64,000 nt of DNA from Faecalispora sporosphaeroides DSM 1294 (GTDB lineage: Bacteria; Bacillota; Clostridia; Oscillospirales; Acutalibacteraceae), in assembly GCA_000383295.1 (NCBI GenBank), contig KB911071.1:30068-94067 (forward strand), written 5' to 3'. This document shows, piece after piece, positions 34,713 through 44,810 of this stretch (position 1 is its first letter; each line of letters opens with the position of its first letter). The notes beneath the pieces were generated by a model. That model made no database searches. It saw only the letters and a program-made list of their open reading frames with translations, and was not told where the DNA came from. A program made the translations under genes and the position numbers.

Positions 34713-36116
34713 TTATTCCCCCCTGAGATAAGCGCGCACCTGCTCCTCAATCGGATCATAAAAATCGGGTTTTACATGAATGTATTTGCAGGCCTCATAC
34801 AGAACCGGCACCACATTTTTGTGGATGCCCACACAGTGGTGGATATACGGGCCGCAGACGATTTTTTCTTCCAGGCGCTTGATGTTTTCCACTTCGATCC
34901 AAAGGTAGGTACCCATGCAGTTCGGGCCGTCAACGCCCTTGGCGTTGCCCAGCAGCATGGAGTATTCGCCGTTGTCGCCGTCGAACCGGCATAGGGTCAG
35001 TTCGCCGTGCTTTGCCTCGGCGGTCAGGCTCCCCGGGTGCTTGAACGCCAGCGGATAGCCCAAAACCGGCTTTTGCTGCGCGACCGAAACCGGCCACGGG
35101 CCACAGTGCTGCAGCAGCTCCCCGTTTTCAATATCGGGGTGGCGCACCGTCCAGTCCGCAAAGAACGAACGGGTTTCGCCCATTCCGGCGGCCTCCACCA
35201 GAAGAGCGGTGATCGCGCCATGAATATCCGTCTCGCACACCACCGGAATCCCCTCGTCGTTCATCAGCGCGTTTGCCGCGCAGGGCATGATCCCGATCTC
35301 CTGCTGCAAGGCGTTCCAGCACTGAATCGCCACCGCGTTGCAGCCGTATTTTTTCACCAGATGCTTCATCGCGACCTTCAGCGCCGCCACATTCTCAAGC
35401 GCCTCCTCCGCGATGCGAACCTCCATGTTCTCGCGTATGTAGCCGAGCACCTGCTCCACCTCGTTGGGGGTCTGCTGTCTGGCCAGCCGCATTTCCTGCG
35501 TCAGCTCCGGCATCGGGATGGGAGAAAGCTGAATGTTGAAGCGCTCGAGCAGTTCACCCTCGTTGCACATGGTGGTCCAAAAATCGAACGGACGGGTGGA
35601 GATTTGGAGAATCCGGGTATGCCGGAACGTTTTGACCACGTTGCACACCGCCATAAAATCGCGCAGGCCGCGCTCGAATACGGGGTCGTTCAGCCGACAG
35701 TTCGTCATGTAGGTAAAGGGAACCTGAAAGCGCCGCAGCACCTTGCCGGTGGCGAACAGGCCGCACTGGGTATCGCGCAGGCGCACACCGTTCGGTTCGG
35801 GGCGCTCGTCGAGCGGGCCCCACAGCAGCACCGGAACATTCAGCTCTTTGGCAAGCCTTGCGCACACATATTCGGTGCCGAAATTGCAGTGCGGCAGAAA
35901 CAGGCCGTCAATCCTCTCCGCTTTGAACTTTTCGGCAATTTTCTGCATATCGGTGTCGTCGAACAGCAGGCCCTCGTCGTTGACGTCTGTGATATCCACA
36001 AAATCCACGCCCAGCTCCCGCAGCCGGTCGGCCGTCAGGTTCCGGTATTTGAGCGCGTCCGGCGCACTGAAAATGCTTCTTCTGGTCGGCGCAAACCCCA
36101 GCTTGATTTTTTCCAT
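34713..36116 (-). CDS. L-fucose/L-arabinose isomerase-like protein
   Basis: A 467-residue member of the FucI/AraA-like isomerase superfamily. The N-terminal part has the GFAPTRR start and DGLFLPHCNFGTEYV. The C-terminal part has the metal-site signature PVVCETDIHGAITALL (Glu and Asp ligands) and the His-rich CGPYIHHCVGIHKN. Such enzymes convert aldoses to ketoses with a divalent metal. It is the first enzyme gene after the regulator, 18 bp downstream, so it likely makes the ketose for the FGGY kinase. It is too distant from true FucI to name the substrate. Confidence 0.8.
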   Translation of the reverse strand: MEKIKLGFAPTRRSIFSAPDALKYRNLTADRLRELGVDFVDITDVNDEGLLFDDTDMQKIAEKFKAERIDGLFLPHCNFGTEYVCARLAKELNVPVLLWGPLDERPEPNGVRLRDTQCGLFATGKVLRRFQVPFTYMTNCRLNDPVFERGLRDFMAVCNVVKTFRHTRILQISTRPFDFWTTMCNEGELLERFNIQLSPIPMPELTQEMRLARQQTPNEVEQVLGYIRENMEVRIAEEALENVAALKVAMKHLVKKYGCNAVAIQCWNALQQEIGIMPCAANALMNDEGIPVVCETDIHGAITALLVEAAGMGETRSFFADWTVRHPDIENGELLQHCGPWPVSVAQQKPVLGYPLAFKHPGSLTAEAKHGELTLCRFDGDNGEYSMLLGNAKGVDGPNCMGTYLWIEVENIKRLEEKIVCGPYIHHCVGIHKNVVPVLYEACKYIHVKPDFYDPIEEQVRAYLRGE

Positions 36117-36134
36117 TCAAAAAACCTCCCTTTG

Positions 36135-37142
36135 TCACGTTGCATTCAGGTCCCGAACGCTCTCGCGCTCCACAAACTCGGTGCAGACCTGTATTTTCGT
36201 TTTGACCTTGCTCTCCTGCCGGATATGGTCGTTCAGCCGCCGAACGGCGATTTCGCCCATCTCCTGCTTGAACACGTGGATGGTGCTCAGGCGCGGGCTG
36301 GAAATCTCGCCGTACGGAATGTTGTCAAACCCGATGATCGAAACATCCTCCGGCACGCGGTAGCCTTTTTCCTGCAGCGCGCGCATGGCGCCGAGGGCAA
36401 TCACGTCGTTGTCGGCAAAAAAGGCCGTGGGCAAATCCCTTGCCCATTCCAGGTGGGCCACCATGTCGCGGTAAGCGGACTCCGTCGTAGTGCCCAGGGT
36501 GATGATGTGCTGCGGCTCAACGGAGTAATTCGCCCTGCCAAGCGCCCGCTTGTAGCCGATGCTGCGGTACGAAAACGCCTTAATGCGAAAGCGCCCACGC
36601 AGGTAGCCGATTTTTTTATGCCCCTTTTTGATCAGGTATTCCACCGCATGGCAGGCGGAGTCGGTGTTGCTGATCAAAACGCTGTCGAATGTGATGGTAT
36701 CGCTCCAGCCGTCGAGCAGAATCAGGTGGCACTTGGGATTGCGGAACAGCTGAAAATCCTGCTCCGTCATTTCCGTGCCGAGAAGAATCACCGCGGCGCT
36801 GGTATCCTCCAAAATGCTATGTACCTGCTCCGCGCAGTCGGAGCTGCTGCTGTCGATATTGCAGAACATGGTTTCAAACTGCAGATTTTTCGCCTGACGC
36901 TCCACTCCCTCGATCACAGCCGGAAAAAATGGACTGTCGTTGATAATCAGGCCGTTCTTTTTATAAATGACAAATTTGATTTTGGATATTCTGGGCTTTA
37001 CGGAGTACCCAATCTCCTGCGCAGCCTGCAAAACACGTTCCACCGTCTGTTTGTTGACCCCTCTTTTATGGTTCAGCGCATTTGAAACGGTTGCCGGAGA
37101 AAAACCGGTCATTTCGCTGATCAATTTTATGGTTCCCTTCAA
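36135..37142 (-). CDS. LacI family transcriptional regulator
   Basis: A 335-residue LacI/GalR regulator. The N-terminal helix-turn-helix is LISEMTGFSPATVSNALNH, the hinge helix region is near residue 50, and a Peripla_BP-like ligand domain (about 60-330) contains SVLISNTDSACHAVEYLI and FADNDVIALGAM. It is the first gene of the sugar operon and would repress it until the sugar or a phosphate of it binds. The start is TTG 37142 with GAGGG 8 bases upstream. The promoter at 37175-37202 serves the gene and probably the operon. Confidence 0.9.
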   Translation of the reverse strand: MKGTIKLISEMTGFSPATVSNALNHKRGVNKQTVERVLQAAQEIGYSVKPRISKIKFVIYKKNGLIINDSPFFPAVIEGVERQAKNLQFETMFCNIDSSSSDCAEQVHSILEDTSAAVILLGTEMTEQDFQLFRNPKCHLILLDGWSDTITFDSVLISNTDSACHAVEYLIKKGHKKIGYLRGRFRIKAFSYRSIGYKRALGRANYSVEPQHIITLGTTTESAYRDMVAHLEWARDLPTAFFADNDVIALGAMRALQEKGYRVPEDVSIIGFDNIPYGEISSPRLSTIHVFKQEMGEIAVRRLNDHIRQESKVKTKIQVCTEFVERESVRDLNAT

Positions 37143-37174
37143 CGGAATCCCTCATTTCCTTCCTGTTGCTCACC

Positions 37175-37202
37175 ATTATACACATCATTTAAAAATTTAC
37201 AA
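37175..37202 (-). promoter_or_regulatory. Promoter of the sugar operon
   Basis: On the minus strand: TTGTAA (37197-37202), a 16-bp spacer and a perfect TATAAT (37175-37180), 33 bp before the TTG start of the LacI gene. The AT-rich tract upstream could act as an UP element. Confidence 0.65.
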
Positions 37203-37554
37203 TCTAATTTTTAGTTATTTTCATATTATTTCATAAATTTATATAGTTATAATAAATATTAATCTAAATTATTGTTTAAAAAGACTGCTCTTTGTCTAAA
37301 AGTAATTGATATTTCATATTTTTATATGTTTATTTATATAAATTTTTATATAAATATTTTTTTAAATTTTCAAATCTAAGCAGAATTATTCTGCAAAATA
37401 TCTATTTCGAGTTATAGATTTTATGAAAAATCACTTGTTTCTCAGAGAACCCTATCGAAAAAGGAATTGTGGATTTTATATAAAAACTCTCACAAATATT
37501 TTGTAATTTTTTCACTTTGGACGTACCCTTCGGTTTGAAGGCCGTCAGACAAAG

Positions 37555-37615
37555 TGTTATAATAACCTCACGCCGCAAGCCGAAGCAAAGCTTCGGGCGG
37601 AAGAGATGATTGAAC
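37555..37615 (+). repeat. Dispersed promoter-hairpin element, copy D
   Basis: Starts TGTTATAATAACCTCACG, with outer stem GCCGC/GCGG (last pair lost), bulge AAG, inner stem CCGAAGC/GCTTCGG and a diverged tail AAGAGATGATTGAAC. A TTGAAG box at 37535-37540, 17 bp before TATAAT (37558-37563), makes this copy a full sigma-A promoter. It points to the CLC gene 120 bp downstream. Confidence 0.78.
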
Positions 37616-37734
37616 CATCAGCTTAGTGGCTCCGCCACTTGAGCTGCTTTTCTGTGATTCATTTTAAGATTTATAACAGGATTCAAAATGCGGCCTGCGG
37701 GGCCGCGTTTTCCTGAACAGGAGCTGTATTTTAC

Positions 37735-39306
37735 GTGGAAAAAGCAAAAACCAGAATCTACCGCATCCTCTCCGGAATGAACCAGCTCAAATGGAGCCTG
37801 ACCCTGAAAGGAATTGGGGTTGGAGTGCTGGCGGGTTTCCTCTCCATCTTTTACAGAATGAGCATTGAGAACGGAGTGGATACCTCCGTGCAAATTTACG
37901 CTTACCTGAAAACACACCCCCTGCTCTTGCTGCCGTGGCTGGCTTTGATTGCGGGAGTCGGTTTTCTGCTGAATTGGATGATAAAGCTTGAGCCGATGGC
38001 TTCCGGCAGCGGCATTCCGCAGGTGAAGGGCGTTGTACTGCTCGGCCTAAAAATGAAGTGGAAGTCGATTCTGGCCGTGCGGTTTGCCGGCGGTATTCTA
38101 TGTTCCTTTTTCGGCCTCTCCCTGGGGCGGGAAGGCCCGTCGATCCAGATCGGCGCAGCGGCGGGGCAGGCTGCGGCGGAGCGCTGCGGCCGCCACGGCA
38201 CGCTGGAGGATGATTACCTGATCACCGGCGGCGCGGCAGCGGGACTTTCCGCGGCATTCAGCGCGCCTCTTTCGGGAATGGTGTTCGCGCTCGAGGAAAT
38301 CCACCGCAGCTTCTCTCCGCTCATTTTAATCTCGGCGACCGCCGCCTCTCTGACAGCGGACTTTTTATCCAAAAACTTTTTCGGGCTGAGGCCCGTTCTT
38401 GATTTTACCGACGTACCCGTCCTGCCCATCCCCTATTACGGGTGGCTGCTGCCGCTGGGCATCATTTCGGGCCTGATCGGTTCGCTCCTCAACCGTACGC
38501 TGCTCGATTTTCAAAAGCTGTACGCCAAGCTCCCGGCGCCGGCGCGCCCGTGCGCAGCACTGCTGATCGCACTGCCCTGCGGCCTGTTTCTGCCGCTGAC
38601 GCTCGGCGGCGGGCGCGACCTGATCCGTCTTTCCGAAAGCACGCAGCTCGGCCTTGGCATGCTGTTTGTTTACATGATTGTAAAGCTACTGTTTACCGGT
38701 GCCAGCTTCGGCAGCGGTGTGCCGGGCGGCATCTTCTTCCCCATTCTCACCGTGGGTGCGCTCTCCGGCAGCATCGTAGGGTACGTTGCCGCCGGAATGG
38801 GCCTGCCGTCGCAGTATGTTTCGGCTTTTGCCGTTTGCGCCATGGCCGGCGCGCTTGCGGCTTCCGTAAAAGCGCCCGTTACCAGCATTCTGCTCACGGC
38901 AGAGATGTCCGGCTCACTGGTTCATCTGCTGCCGGTAGCAGCCTGCGCATTTGTCGCGCTCCTCGTTTCAGACATGCTGAAAATTGAGCCGATCTACGAT
39001 TCCCTGCTGGACCGCTATCTGGAAAAGAGCGGAAACTCCTCCCCTCATCCTGAGCAGGGCGGCCTGATTGAGTTCCCGGTGGAATACGGCAGCACCGCCG
39101 CAAACCGCACGATAAAAGAGGTCAAATGGCCGCAGGGCCTTTTGATTGTGGGCCTGCGGCGCGGAACCAAGGAGCTGATTCCCAGCGGCAAAACGCGGAT
39201 TCTGCCAGGGGATTATCTGGTCATTCTTTCTTCGGAAACACAGGAGAGCAATATCCGCGAGCAGGTGCGCAGCCTGTGCCGAACCGCGCAGGGTGAATCG
39301 CCTTAA
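37735..39306 (+). CDS. CLC chloride/proton exchanger with TrkA-C domain
   Basis: A 523-residue CLC protein with the three selectivity signatures GSGIPQ, GREGPS (gating glutamate) and GSGVPGGIFFP. The glutamate pair in FALEEIH, equivalent to the proton glutamate of E. coli ClcA, points to an H+/Cl- exchanger rather than a channel. Membrane helices fill residues 20-425. A cytoplasmic RCK/TrkA-C-like domain (about 440-515, ending LPGDYLVILSS) follows and may bind a ligand. The start is GTG 37735 with AGGAG 11 bases upstream. Repeat copy D may supply the promoter. Confidence 0.9.
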   Translation: MEKAKTRIYRILSGMNQLKWSLTLKGIGVGVLAGFLSIFYRMSIENGVDTSVQIYAYLKTHPLLLLPWLALIAGVGFLLNWMIKLEPMASGSGIPQVKGVVLLGLKMKWKSILAVRFAGGILCSFFGLSLGREGPSIQIGAAAGQAAAERCGRHGTLEDDYLITGGAAAGLSAAFSAPLSGMVFALEEIHRSFSPLILISATAASLTADFLSKNFFGLRPVLDFTDVPVLPIPYYGWLLPLGIISGLIGSLLNRTLLDFQKLYAKLPAPARPCAALLIALPCGLFLPLTLGGGRDLIRLSESTQLGLGMLFVYMIVKLLFTGASFGSGVPGGIFFPILTVGALSGSIVGYVAAGMGLPSQYVSAFAVCAMAGALAASVKAPVTSILLTAEMSGSLVHLLPVAACAFVALLVSDMLKIEPIYDSLLDRYLEKSGNSSPHPEQGGLIEFPVEYGSTAANRTIKEVKWPQGLLIVGLRRGTKELIPSGKTRILPGDYLVILSSETQESNIREQVRSLCRTAQGESP

Positions 39307-39310
39307 AATA

Positions 39311-39352
39311 AAACAGGCGCCGTTTCTTTGAAGGAGCAGCGCCTGTTTTTTT
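39311..39352 (+). terminator. Rho-independent terminator after the CLC gene
   Basis: The stem AACAGGCGC/GCGCCTGTT with an 18-base loop and a T7 run follows directly after the stop codon. Confidence 0.85.
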
Positions 39353-39483
39353 GCAGATTGGAGTCAATGACAGGCCACCGCTGCTTTCACTGGAAAAACC
39401 GCCTCTAAAAAATAAATATCCTGTGAAAATAGAAAGAGCATCCATCGGGAAGGCTATCTTCAAAGAAAAAATTTCTGTAATTC

Positions 39484-39537
39484 TTGACAAACGCACTCCG
39501 AGGGAGTAGAGTATAGGTACACCCCACCCGGGGTATA
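39484..39537 (+). promoter_or_regulatory. copA promoter with CsoR-type operator
   Basis: TTGACA (39484-39489) and a TAGAGT -10 (39507-39512) precede a pseudo-palindrome TACACCCCACCCGGGGTATA (39518-39537). The CCCC...GGGG dyad flanked by TA matches CsoR operators. A CsoR-family repressor is the third gene of the same unit, so copper should relieve repression here. Confidence 0.78.
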
Positions 39538-39550
39538 GGGAGGTGGCTAT

Positions 39551-41866
39551 ATGAATCAAAAATATAATGTGACCGGAATGAGCTGCTCCGCCTGCTCCGC
39601 CGCGGTGGAGAAAAGCGTAAAAAAGCTGGAGGGCGTGGAGGACGTAAACGTCAACCTGCTTTCAAACAGCATGACGGTTCATTTTGACGAAAGCATTCTC
39701 GATGACAACGGCATCATTTCAGCGGTGGAAAGCGCGGGCTACGGCGCAAGCGTCTTTACTCACGGGGCGGCTGCGGCCGCGCAGAAGACCGTGGACCCGG
39801 TGCAGGAAGAGCTGAAATCCATGCGTACGCGGCTGATTGTGTCTTTCGCGTTCTGGATACCGCTGATGTACCTGGCGATGCACCACATGCTGAAAGAGTG
39901 GATCGGCCTGCCGGTGCCGGATATGATCAAAAACGCATTCCACGGCGCAGAGAACGGGATTCCGTTTGCATTTACCCAGCTTCTTCTGCTGCTGCCGATT
40001 GTGTACGTAAACCGCAAGTATTTCCAGGTGGGCTTCAAAACACTGTGGAAGCGTTCGCCCAACATGGATTCGCTGATCGCCATCGGCTCCACGGCGGCGA
40101 TCGCCTACGGCATTTTTGCCATCTATAAAATCGGCTACGCGCTGGGTGCAGGCGATATGGCGGTGGTCGACCATTACCTGATGGATTTGTATTTTGAGTC
40201 CGCGGGTACGATTTTAACGCTGATTACCCTTGGTAAATATCTGGAGGCGCGCTCAAAGGGCAAAACCTCCGAAGCGATTTCAAAACTGATGGACTTGGCG
40301 CCGAAAACGGCGGAGGTGCTGCGCGACGGAAAAGAAGTGGATATTCCCGTCGAGCAGGTCAGAGTCGGAGACATCGTGCTGATTCGCCCCGGAAAAAGCA
40401 TCCCGGTCGACGGCGTGATCGTGGAGGGTTCCTCCGCGGTTGACCAGTCCGCGCTTACCGGCGAGAGCATCCCGGTGGAAAAGACCGTAGGTGATTCCGT
40501 CATCGCCGCCACGCTGAACAAAACCGGATTTTTCAAAATGGAAGCCCAAAAGGTGGGCGGCGACACCACTCTGGCGCAGATTATCGAGCTGGTGGAAGAA
40601 GCCAGCTCCTCCAAAGCGCCGATCGCAAAGCTGGCGGATAAGATCAGCGGCGTGTTTGTCCCGGTGGTCATCGGGATCGCCCTGCTGGCTGCCGTCGTGT
40701 GGCTGCTGCTGGGGCAGTCGTTTGAGTTTGCGCTTTCCATCGCGATTGCGGTGCTCGTGATTTCGTGCCCCTGCGCGCTGGGACTTGCAACCCCCGTGGC
40801 CATTATGGTCGGTACGGGCAAGGGCGCCTCCAACGGCATCCTGATCAAATCTGCCGAGGCGCTCGAAACCGCCCACACCGTGAGCGCCGTGGTGCTCGAT
40901 AAAACCGGCACCATCACCGAAGGCAAGCCGCGCGTCACAGATATTGTTCCCGCACCCGGCATTCAAGAGCAGGAGCTGCTCGCCGCCGCCGCGTCGATCG
41001 AAAAGCCGTCGGAGCATCCGCTGGCGGAGGCGATCGTTGAAAGGGCCGCCGAGCTCGCTCTGGAGCTTTCGCCGGTCGGAGAGTTCCAGGCCGTATCGGG
41101 CCGCGGAATCCTTACGAGCATCGGCGGGGAACCGTATGCCGCCGGTAACCTCGCGCTGATGCAGGAGCAGAAGGTGGATACCGGCCTCCTGCAGCAGCAG
41201 GCCGAAGCCTTCTCGGAGCAGGGAAAAACCTCGCTGTTCTTCGCAAAGGGCGGCAGGCTTCTCGGTGTAATCGCCGTGGCCGACGTGATCAAGCCCACCA
41301 GCCGTCAGGCGGTGCGTGAGCTTACCGCCATGGGCATCGATGTAGTCATGCTGACCGGCGATAACAAACGCACGGCCGAAGCGATTCGCCGGCAAATGGG
41401 CATCAACCGCGTAGTGGCGGAGGTGCTGCCGCAGGATAAGGAAGAAGAAGTCCGCTCCATACAGGAATCCGGCAAGCGTGTGGCCATGGTCGGCGACGGC
41501 ATTAACGACGCCCCCGCACTGGCTAGGGCCGATGTCGGCATCGCCATCGGCGCCGGTACCGATATCGCCATCGAATCCGCAGACATCGTGCTGATGAAGA
41601 GCGATCTGATGGACGTGGTGACAGCGATTCAGCTGAGCCGCGCGACCATTCGCAATATCAAAGAAAATCTGTTCTGGGCATTTTTCTACAACAGTATCGG
41701 CATCCCGCTGGCGGCCGGCGTGTTCTACGTGCTGCTTGGCTGGAAGCTGAACCCCATGTTCGCGGCGGCGGCGATGAGCCTGAGCTCCGTGTGCGTGGTG
41801 ACGAACGCCCTGCGTCTGAAATTCTTTAAGCCCCGCCGCCGGTTTGACGGGGAACCAGAAATTTGA
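39551..41866 (+). CDS. copA: Copper-exporting P1B-type ATPase
   Basis: A 771-residue heavy-metal ATPase. One N-terminal metal-binding domain ([12 protein letters not shown], CxxC) is followed by transmembrane helices, the actuator motif LTGES, the membrane copper site CPC in [13 protein letters not shown], phosphorylation site DKTGTITEG, the SEHPLAEAI nucleotide-binding motif and the [10 protein letters not shown] hinge. CPC together with a CopZ and CsoR next door indicates Cu(I) export. The start is ATG 39551 with AGGGAGGTGGCTAT upstream. Confidence 0.94.
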   Translation: MNQKYNVTGMSCSACSAAVEKSVKKLEGVEDVNVNLLSNSMTVHFDESILDDNGIISAVESAGYGASVFTHGAAAAAQKTVDPVQEELKSMRTRLIVSFAFWIPLMYLAMHHMLKEWIGLPVPDMIKNAFHGAENGIPFAFTQLLLLLPIVYVNRKYFQVGFKTLWKRSPNMDSLIAIGSTAAIAYGIFAIYKIGYALGAGDMAVVDHYLMDLYFESAGTILTLITLGKYLEARSKGKTSEAISKLMDLAPKTAEVLRDGKEVDIPVEQVRVGDIVLIRPGKSIPVDGVIVEGSSAVDQSALTGESIPVEKTVGDSVIAATLNKTGFFKMEAQKVGGDTTLAQIIELVEEASSSKAPIAKLADKISGVFVPVVIGIALLAAVVWLLLGQSFEFALSIAIAVLVISCPCALGLATPVAIMVGTGKGASNGILIKSAEALETAHTVSAVVLDKTGTITEGKPRVTDIVPAPGIQEQELLAAAASIEKPSEHPLAEAIVERAAELALELSPVGEFQAVSGRGILTSIGGEPYAAGNLALMQEQKVDTGLLQQQAEAFSEQGKTSLFFAKGGRLLGVIAVADVIKPTSRQAVRELTAMGIDVVMLTGDNKRTAEAIRRQMGINRVVAEVLPQDKEEEVRSIQESGKRVAMVGDGINDAPALARADVGIAIGAGTDIAIESADIVLMKSDLMDVVTAIQLSRATIRNIKENLFWAFFYNSIGIPLAAGVFYVLLGWKLNPMFAAAAMSLSSVCVVTNALRLKFFKPRRRFDGEPEI

Positions 41867-41889
41867 CAAATCAGAAAGGAAACGGTACT

Positions 41890-42117
41890 ATGAAAAAGCT
41901 ACTTGCAATTGAAGGAATGACCTGTGAGCATTGCCAGGCGCGTGTGGAAAAGGCTCTGAACGGAATCGAGGGCGTACAGGCCAAGGTAAACCTGAAGCAC
42001 AAAGAGGCCACGGTTACCCTTAGCCGTGACGTGCCGGACGAGGAGTTTTCAAAAGTGGTGGAGGACGCCGGCTACAAGCTGGTTTCTGTGAAAGAGAAGA
42101 AGGGGCTGTTCGGCTGA
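41890..42117 (+). CDS. copZ: Copper chaperone
   Basis: A 75-residue single HMA domain with the copper-binding GMTCEHC loop at residues 8-14, strands typical of the beta-alpha-beta-beta-alpha-beta fold and a basic C-terminus. It delivers Cu(I) to CopA. ATG 41890 is preceded by AAAGGAAA. It lies 23 bp after copA and 28 bp before csoR. Confidence 0.93.
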   Translation: MKKLLAIEGMTCEHCQARVEKALNGIEGVQAKVNLKHKEATVTLSRDVPDEEFSKVVEDAGYKLVSVKEKKGLFG

Positions 42118-42145
42118 TCCGGCTCCAAATAAGGAGGTGGTAAGG

Positions 42146-42409
42146 ATGCAGGCAGATAGAGAAAAAACGCTGCGGATGCTCAAAACAGCCCGCGGCCAGA
42201 TCGACGGCCTGATCCGCATGGTGGAGGAGAATCGGTACTGTATCGATATTTCCAACCAGCTGATGGCCACGCAGGCGATTTTGCGAAGCATTAACCGCGA
42301 AGTGCTGCACGCCCATTTGACCGGTTGTGTCAGTCAGGCGTTAAACAGCGATGAGCAACAGAAAAAAATCGATGAGATTATCGGCGTGATGGATAAACTC
42401 TCGAAATAA
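42146..42409 (+). CDS. csoR: Copper-sensing CsoR-family repressor
   Basis: An 87-residue all-helical DUF156/CsoR protein. The three Cu(I) ligands are at the expected places: Cys in ENRYCIDI, then His and Cys in HAHLTGCV. The start is ATG 42146, 8 bases after AAGGAGG. It should bind the CCCC/GGGG operator before copA and release it when copper binds, giving an autoregulated copA-copZ-csoR unit. Confidence 0.9.
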   Translation: MQADREKTLRMLKTARGQIDGLIRMVEENRYCIDISNQLMATQAILRSINREVLHAHLTGCVSQALNSDEQQKKIDEIIGVMDKLSK

Positions 42410-42416
42410 TTGAGAT

Positions 42417-42450
42417 AAAAAAGGTTCTGCCGGGCGGCAGAACCTTTTTT
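42417..42450 (+). terminator. Rho-independent terminator of the copper operon
   Basis: A near-perfect hairpin (GGTTCTGCC/GGCAGAACC, GGGC loop) flanked by A6 and T6, directly after csoR. Confidence 0.92.
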
Positions 42451-42851
42451 ACATAAAATCGATTTTGATTGCGCAATCCGGCGTTTTTTACCAATATCGC
42501 AAGACTTTCCGGATTGTCATATTCCGAAATAAAACAACGAATTTCTTTTCACTGTCAAAAGGGCTGAAAAGGAAAATCACCTTCATACGGCCGATATCAT
42601 TTTGACGCTTTTCTGAAAAATACAGCAAGTTTCGTAAATTGACAAAATTCTACACTGATCCTCTGAAAGCTCGTGGTTTCTCCAACTTTTTTCATTTTCC
42701 ACACATTTTTCATTCAAAAAAAGCAAATAGCGTCCGATAATTATAATTAGGTATACTCATAAGGAAGAAATCTCTGTAAGTAGCCGAAAAATGAGAACCG
42801 GCTATTACTTTTCGACCCGGTTAAATTTGTGCAAGGGAGAGAATAGACGCT
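42451..42851. other. Upstream region of the chemoreceptor gene
   Basis: A 400-bp stretch without a gene. It is AT-rich and holds the flagellar-sigma-like promoter listed separately. I see no other clear structure. Confidence 0.5.
42714..42740 (+). promoter_or_regulatory. Sigma-28 (SigD)-like promoter
   Basis: TCAA (42714-42717), a 15-bp spacer and TCCGATAA (42733-42740) closely match the flagellar sigma consensus (TAAA and GCCGATAA). It lies 111 bp before the chemoreceptor start, a gene class normally read by this sigma factor. Confidence 0.55.
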
Positions 42852-44810
42852 GTGAAATCTTTAAAAACAAAGTTGCATCTTTTCATAATGATATTGGTGC
42901 TGTTCACCAACATAATGGCTACGGGAATTACCTGCTGGCTGTCTTACCTCAATTCTATGACGCAGGCCGAACAGACCTCGTCATATCTGGCGGAATCCTA
43001 CAAGCAGTATTTGGGCTCCAAGCTGGACGAGTATAGACGAGAGGTAGAGAAAATCGCAAAAGCTTCTGTGTTAAGCTCAGCGGATGCGGCGGCACAGCAG
43101 CAATACTTAAAGGAGCAGGCCGGTCTGGAAGGCTTTGCGTATTTTGCGCTTGCCGACAGTCAGGGCAATACGCAGCAGGACGGTAACGTGTCGCAGGAAA
43201 AATGGTTCCAGTCCGCGAAGGGCGGAGCGGCCTATATTGCCGACCCGGTAAAGAGCCGCCGTGGCGACGACCTGACCGTGACCATCGGTGCGCCGGCAGG
43301 CGGCGGTCGAGTGATGTATGGTGAAATAACTTACGATGCGTTTGCCAAAATGCTCGATTCCATTAAAATCGGCAGCGAGGGGTATGCCTTTGTCATCAGT
43401 CAGGACGGAAAAACCGTGCTGCACCCCACCAAAGACACAGTGGCGAAGCCGGTGAATTACGCCGAAAAAGTCAAGACGGATCCAAGCGTAGCGCCTGTGG
43501 CGGAGCTGTATCAGCGTGCGACCAGCGGAGAAACCGGCGTCCAGTATACGCTGTATCAGGGGCAGAGAAGGCAGGTGGGCTTTACACAGATTTCGGGCCC
43601 CGAAAAATGGGCGATTGCGGTTTCCCGCCCGATCAGCCAGATCATGCAGGATCTGTACCGCACCCTGCTGATCAACGTGGGGATTGCGGTGCTGCTTCAG
43701 CTGATCACACTGGTCGCTTCGCTGCTGTTTGCCGCTAAGATGACAAAGCCGATTGAGGAGGCCACCGAGAGAATCGAGCTGTTGGCACAGGGCGACTTGC
43801 AGACCGATGTGCCACAGGTAAAGGGCCGCGATGAAATTGCCCGTCTCTCCAGTGCCTTGGGCCACACTGTACAGCAGCTTCGACTGTACATTCAGGATAT
43901 CTCCCATGTGCTGGATGAAGTGTCCCGCAATAATCTGGTCACAGAGAGCAATGTGGAGTACCGCGGCGATTTCGCCCCGATTCGTGAATCGCTGACCCGG
44001 ATTTTGAATTCGCTCAACGAAACCTTCGAGGGCATTTCTCAGGCGGCATATCAGGTGAACGCCGGCGCCGAAGAGATGGCTCTGGGCGCGCAGAACCTGG
44101 CGCAGAACTCCGCGGAGCAGGCCAGCACGGTAGAAACGCTGAATTCGTCGTTGCAGAATGTCTCTGAGCATGTCAAAAACAATGCTTCTCACGCTACTTC
44201 TGTGGAAGGGCTCTCGAATGAAACGATCCGTTTTGTGCAGCAAGGCAACGAGCAGATGAACCAGATGCTGCAGTCCATGCGCGACATCGACCATGCGGCG
44301 AACGAGATTTTGAATATCATCAAGGTGATCGACGATATTGCGGCGCAAACGAATATTCTGGCGCTGAACGCGGCCGTAGAGGCGGCGCGCGCAGGCTCGG
44401 CCGGCAAGGGCTTTGCCGTGGTAGCGGACGAGGTGCGCAGCCTGGCCTCAAAGAGCGCGCAGGCGACCACCACCACCTCCGACCTGATTCAGAGAGCTAT
44501 AGATTCCGTGAAAAGGGGAATGGTAATTGCAAACCAGACCGCAAAATCACTGGATCAGATTGTGGAAAAAAGCGGTCAGGTCAACGAGCTGATCAACCGG
44601 ATTGCCGAGGCCTCCAACGAGCAGGCCAAAGCGATTACAGAGCTGGACAACGGCATGCTGCAAATTTCTTCGGTCACACAGACGAACTCTGCAACCGCAG
44701 AGGAAAGTGCGGCAGCCAGCGAAGAGCTTTCCAGCCAATCTGAAATGCTCAAAGAGCTGATGAAGCGCTTCCAGATAAGGGGCGGAAACGTCGCAAAGGA
44801 CGAAGAATAA
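42852..44810 (+). CDS. Methyl-accepting chemotaxis protein
   Basis: A 652-residue chemoreceptor: N-terminal transmembrane helix (about 8-30), extracellular double-Cache-like sensor (about 35-275, with [16 protein letters not shown]), second transmembrane helix (about 278-300), HAMP (about 300-352) and a signalling domain. The hairpin tip is [19 protein letters not shown], the conserved CheA/CheW contact. Cache domains usually bind amino acids or carboxylates; the ligand here is unknown. The start is GTG 42852 with AAGGGAG 10 bases upstream. It is monocistronic. Confidence 0.92.
   Translation: MKSLKTKLHLFIMILVLFTNIMATGITCWLSYLNSMTQAEQTSSYLAESYKQYLGSKLDEYRREVEKIAKASVLSSADAAAQQQYLKEQAGLEGFAYFALADSQGNTQQDGNVSQEKWFQSAKGGAAYIADPVKSRRGDDLTVTIGAPAGGGRVMYGEITYDAFAKMLDSIKIGSEGYAFVISQDGKTVLHPTKDTVAKPVNYAEKVKTDPSVAPVAELYQRATSGETGVQYTLYQGQRRQVGFTQISGPEKWAIAVSRPISQIMQDLYRTLLINVGIAVLLQLITLVASLLFAAKMTKPIEEATERIELLAQGDLQTDVPQVKGRDEIARLSSALGHTVQQLRLYIQDISHVLDEVSRNNLVTESNVEYRGDFAPIRESLTRILNSLNETFEGISQAAYQVNAGAEEMALGAQNLAQNSAEQASTVETLNSSLQNVSEHVKNNASHATSVEGLSNETIRFVQQGNEQMNQMLQSMRDIDHAANEILNIIKVIDDIAAQTNILALNAAVEAARAGSAGKGFAVVADEVRSLASKSAQATTTTSDLIQRAIDSVKRGMVIANQTAKSLDQIVEKSGQVNELINRIAEASNEQAKAITELDNGMLQISSVTQTNSATAEESAAASEELSSQSEMLKELMKRFQIRGGNVAKDEE

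Larger units (their letters stand above)
37143..37734. other. Very AT-rich divergent control region with repeat copy D
   Basis: A 590-bp gap between the divergent sugar operon and chloride channel gene. Bases 37160-37510 are strikingly AT-rich compared with the GC-rich genes around. They contain the operon promoter, T/A tracts and a short perfect palindrome GCAGAAT-T-ATTCTGC (37380-37394) that could be an operator. Element copy D lies at 37555-37615. No coding region is supported. Confidence 0.6.

Noticed and set aside
35007-37085. A 692-codon open frame on the plus strand across the isomerase and LacI genes.
   Set aside because: It is a reverse-frame shadow of two well-supported genes. It has no ribosome-binding site or domain, and its composition (Arg/His/Ala/Gln-rich) is typical of antisense frames in GC-rich DNA.
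40280-41869. A 529-codon minus-strand frame opposite copA.
   Set aside because: Antisense shadow: copA is complete with every P-type ATPase motif, and the opposing translation is low in hydrophobic order and rich in His/Gly/Arg.
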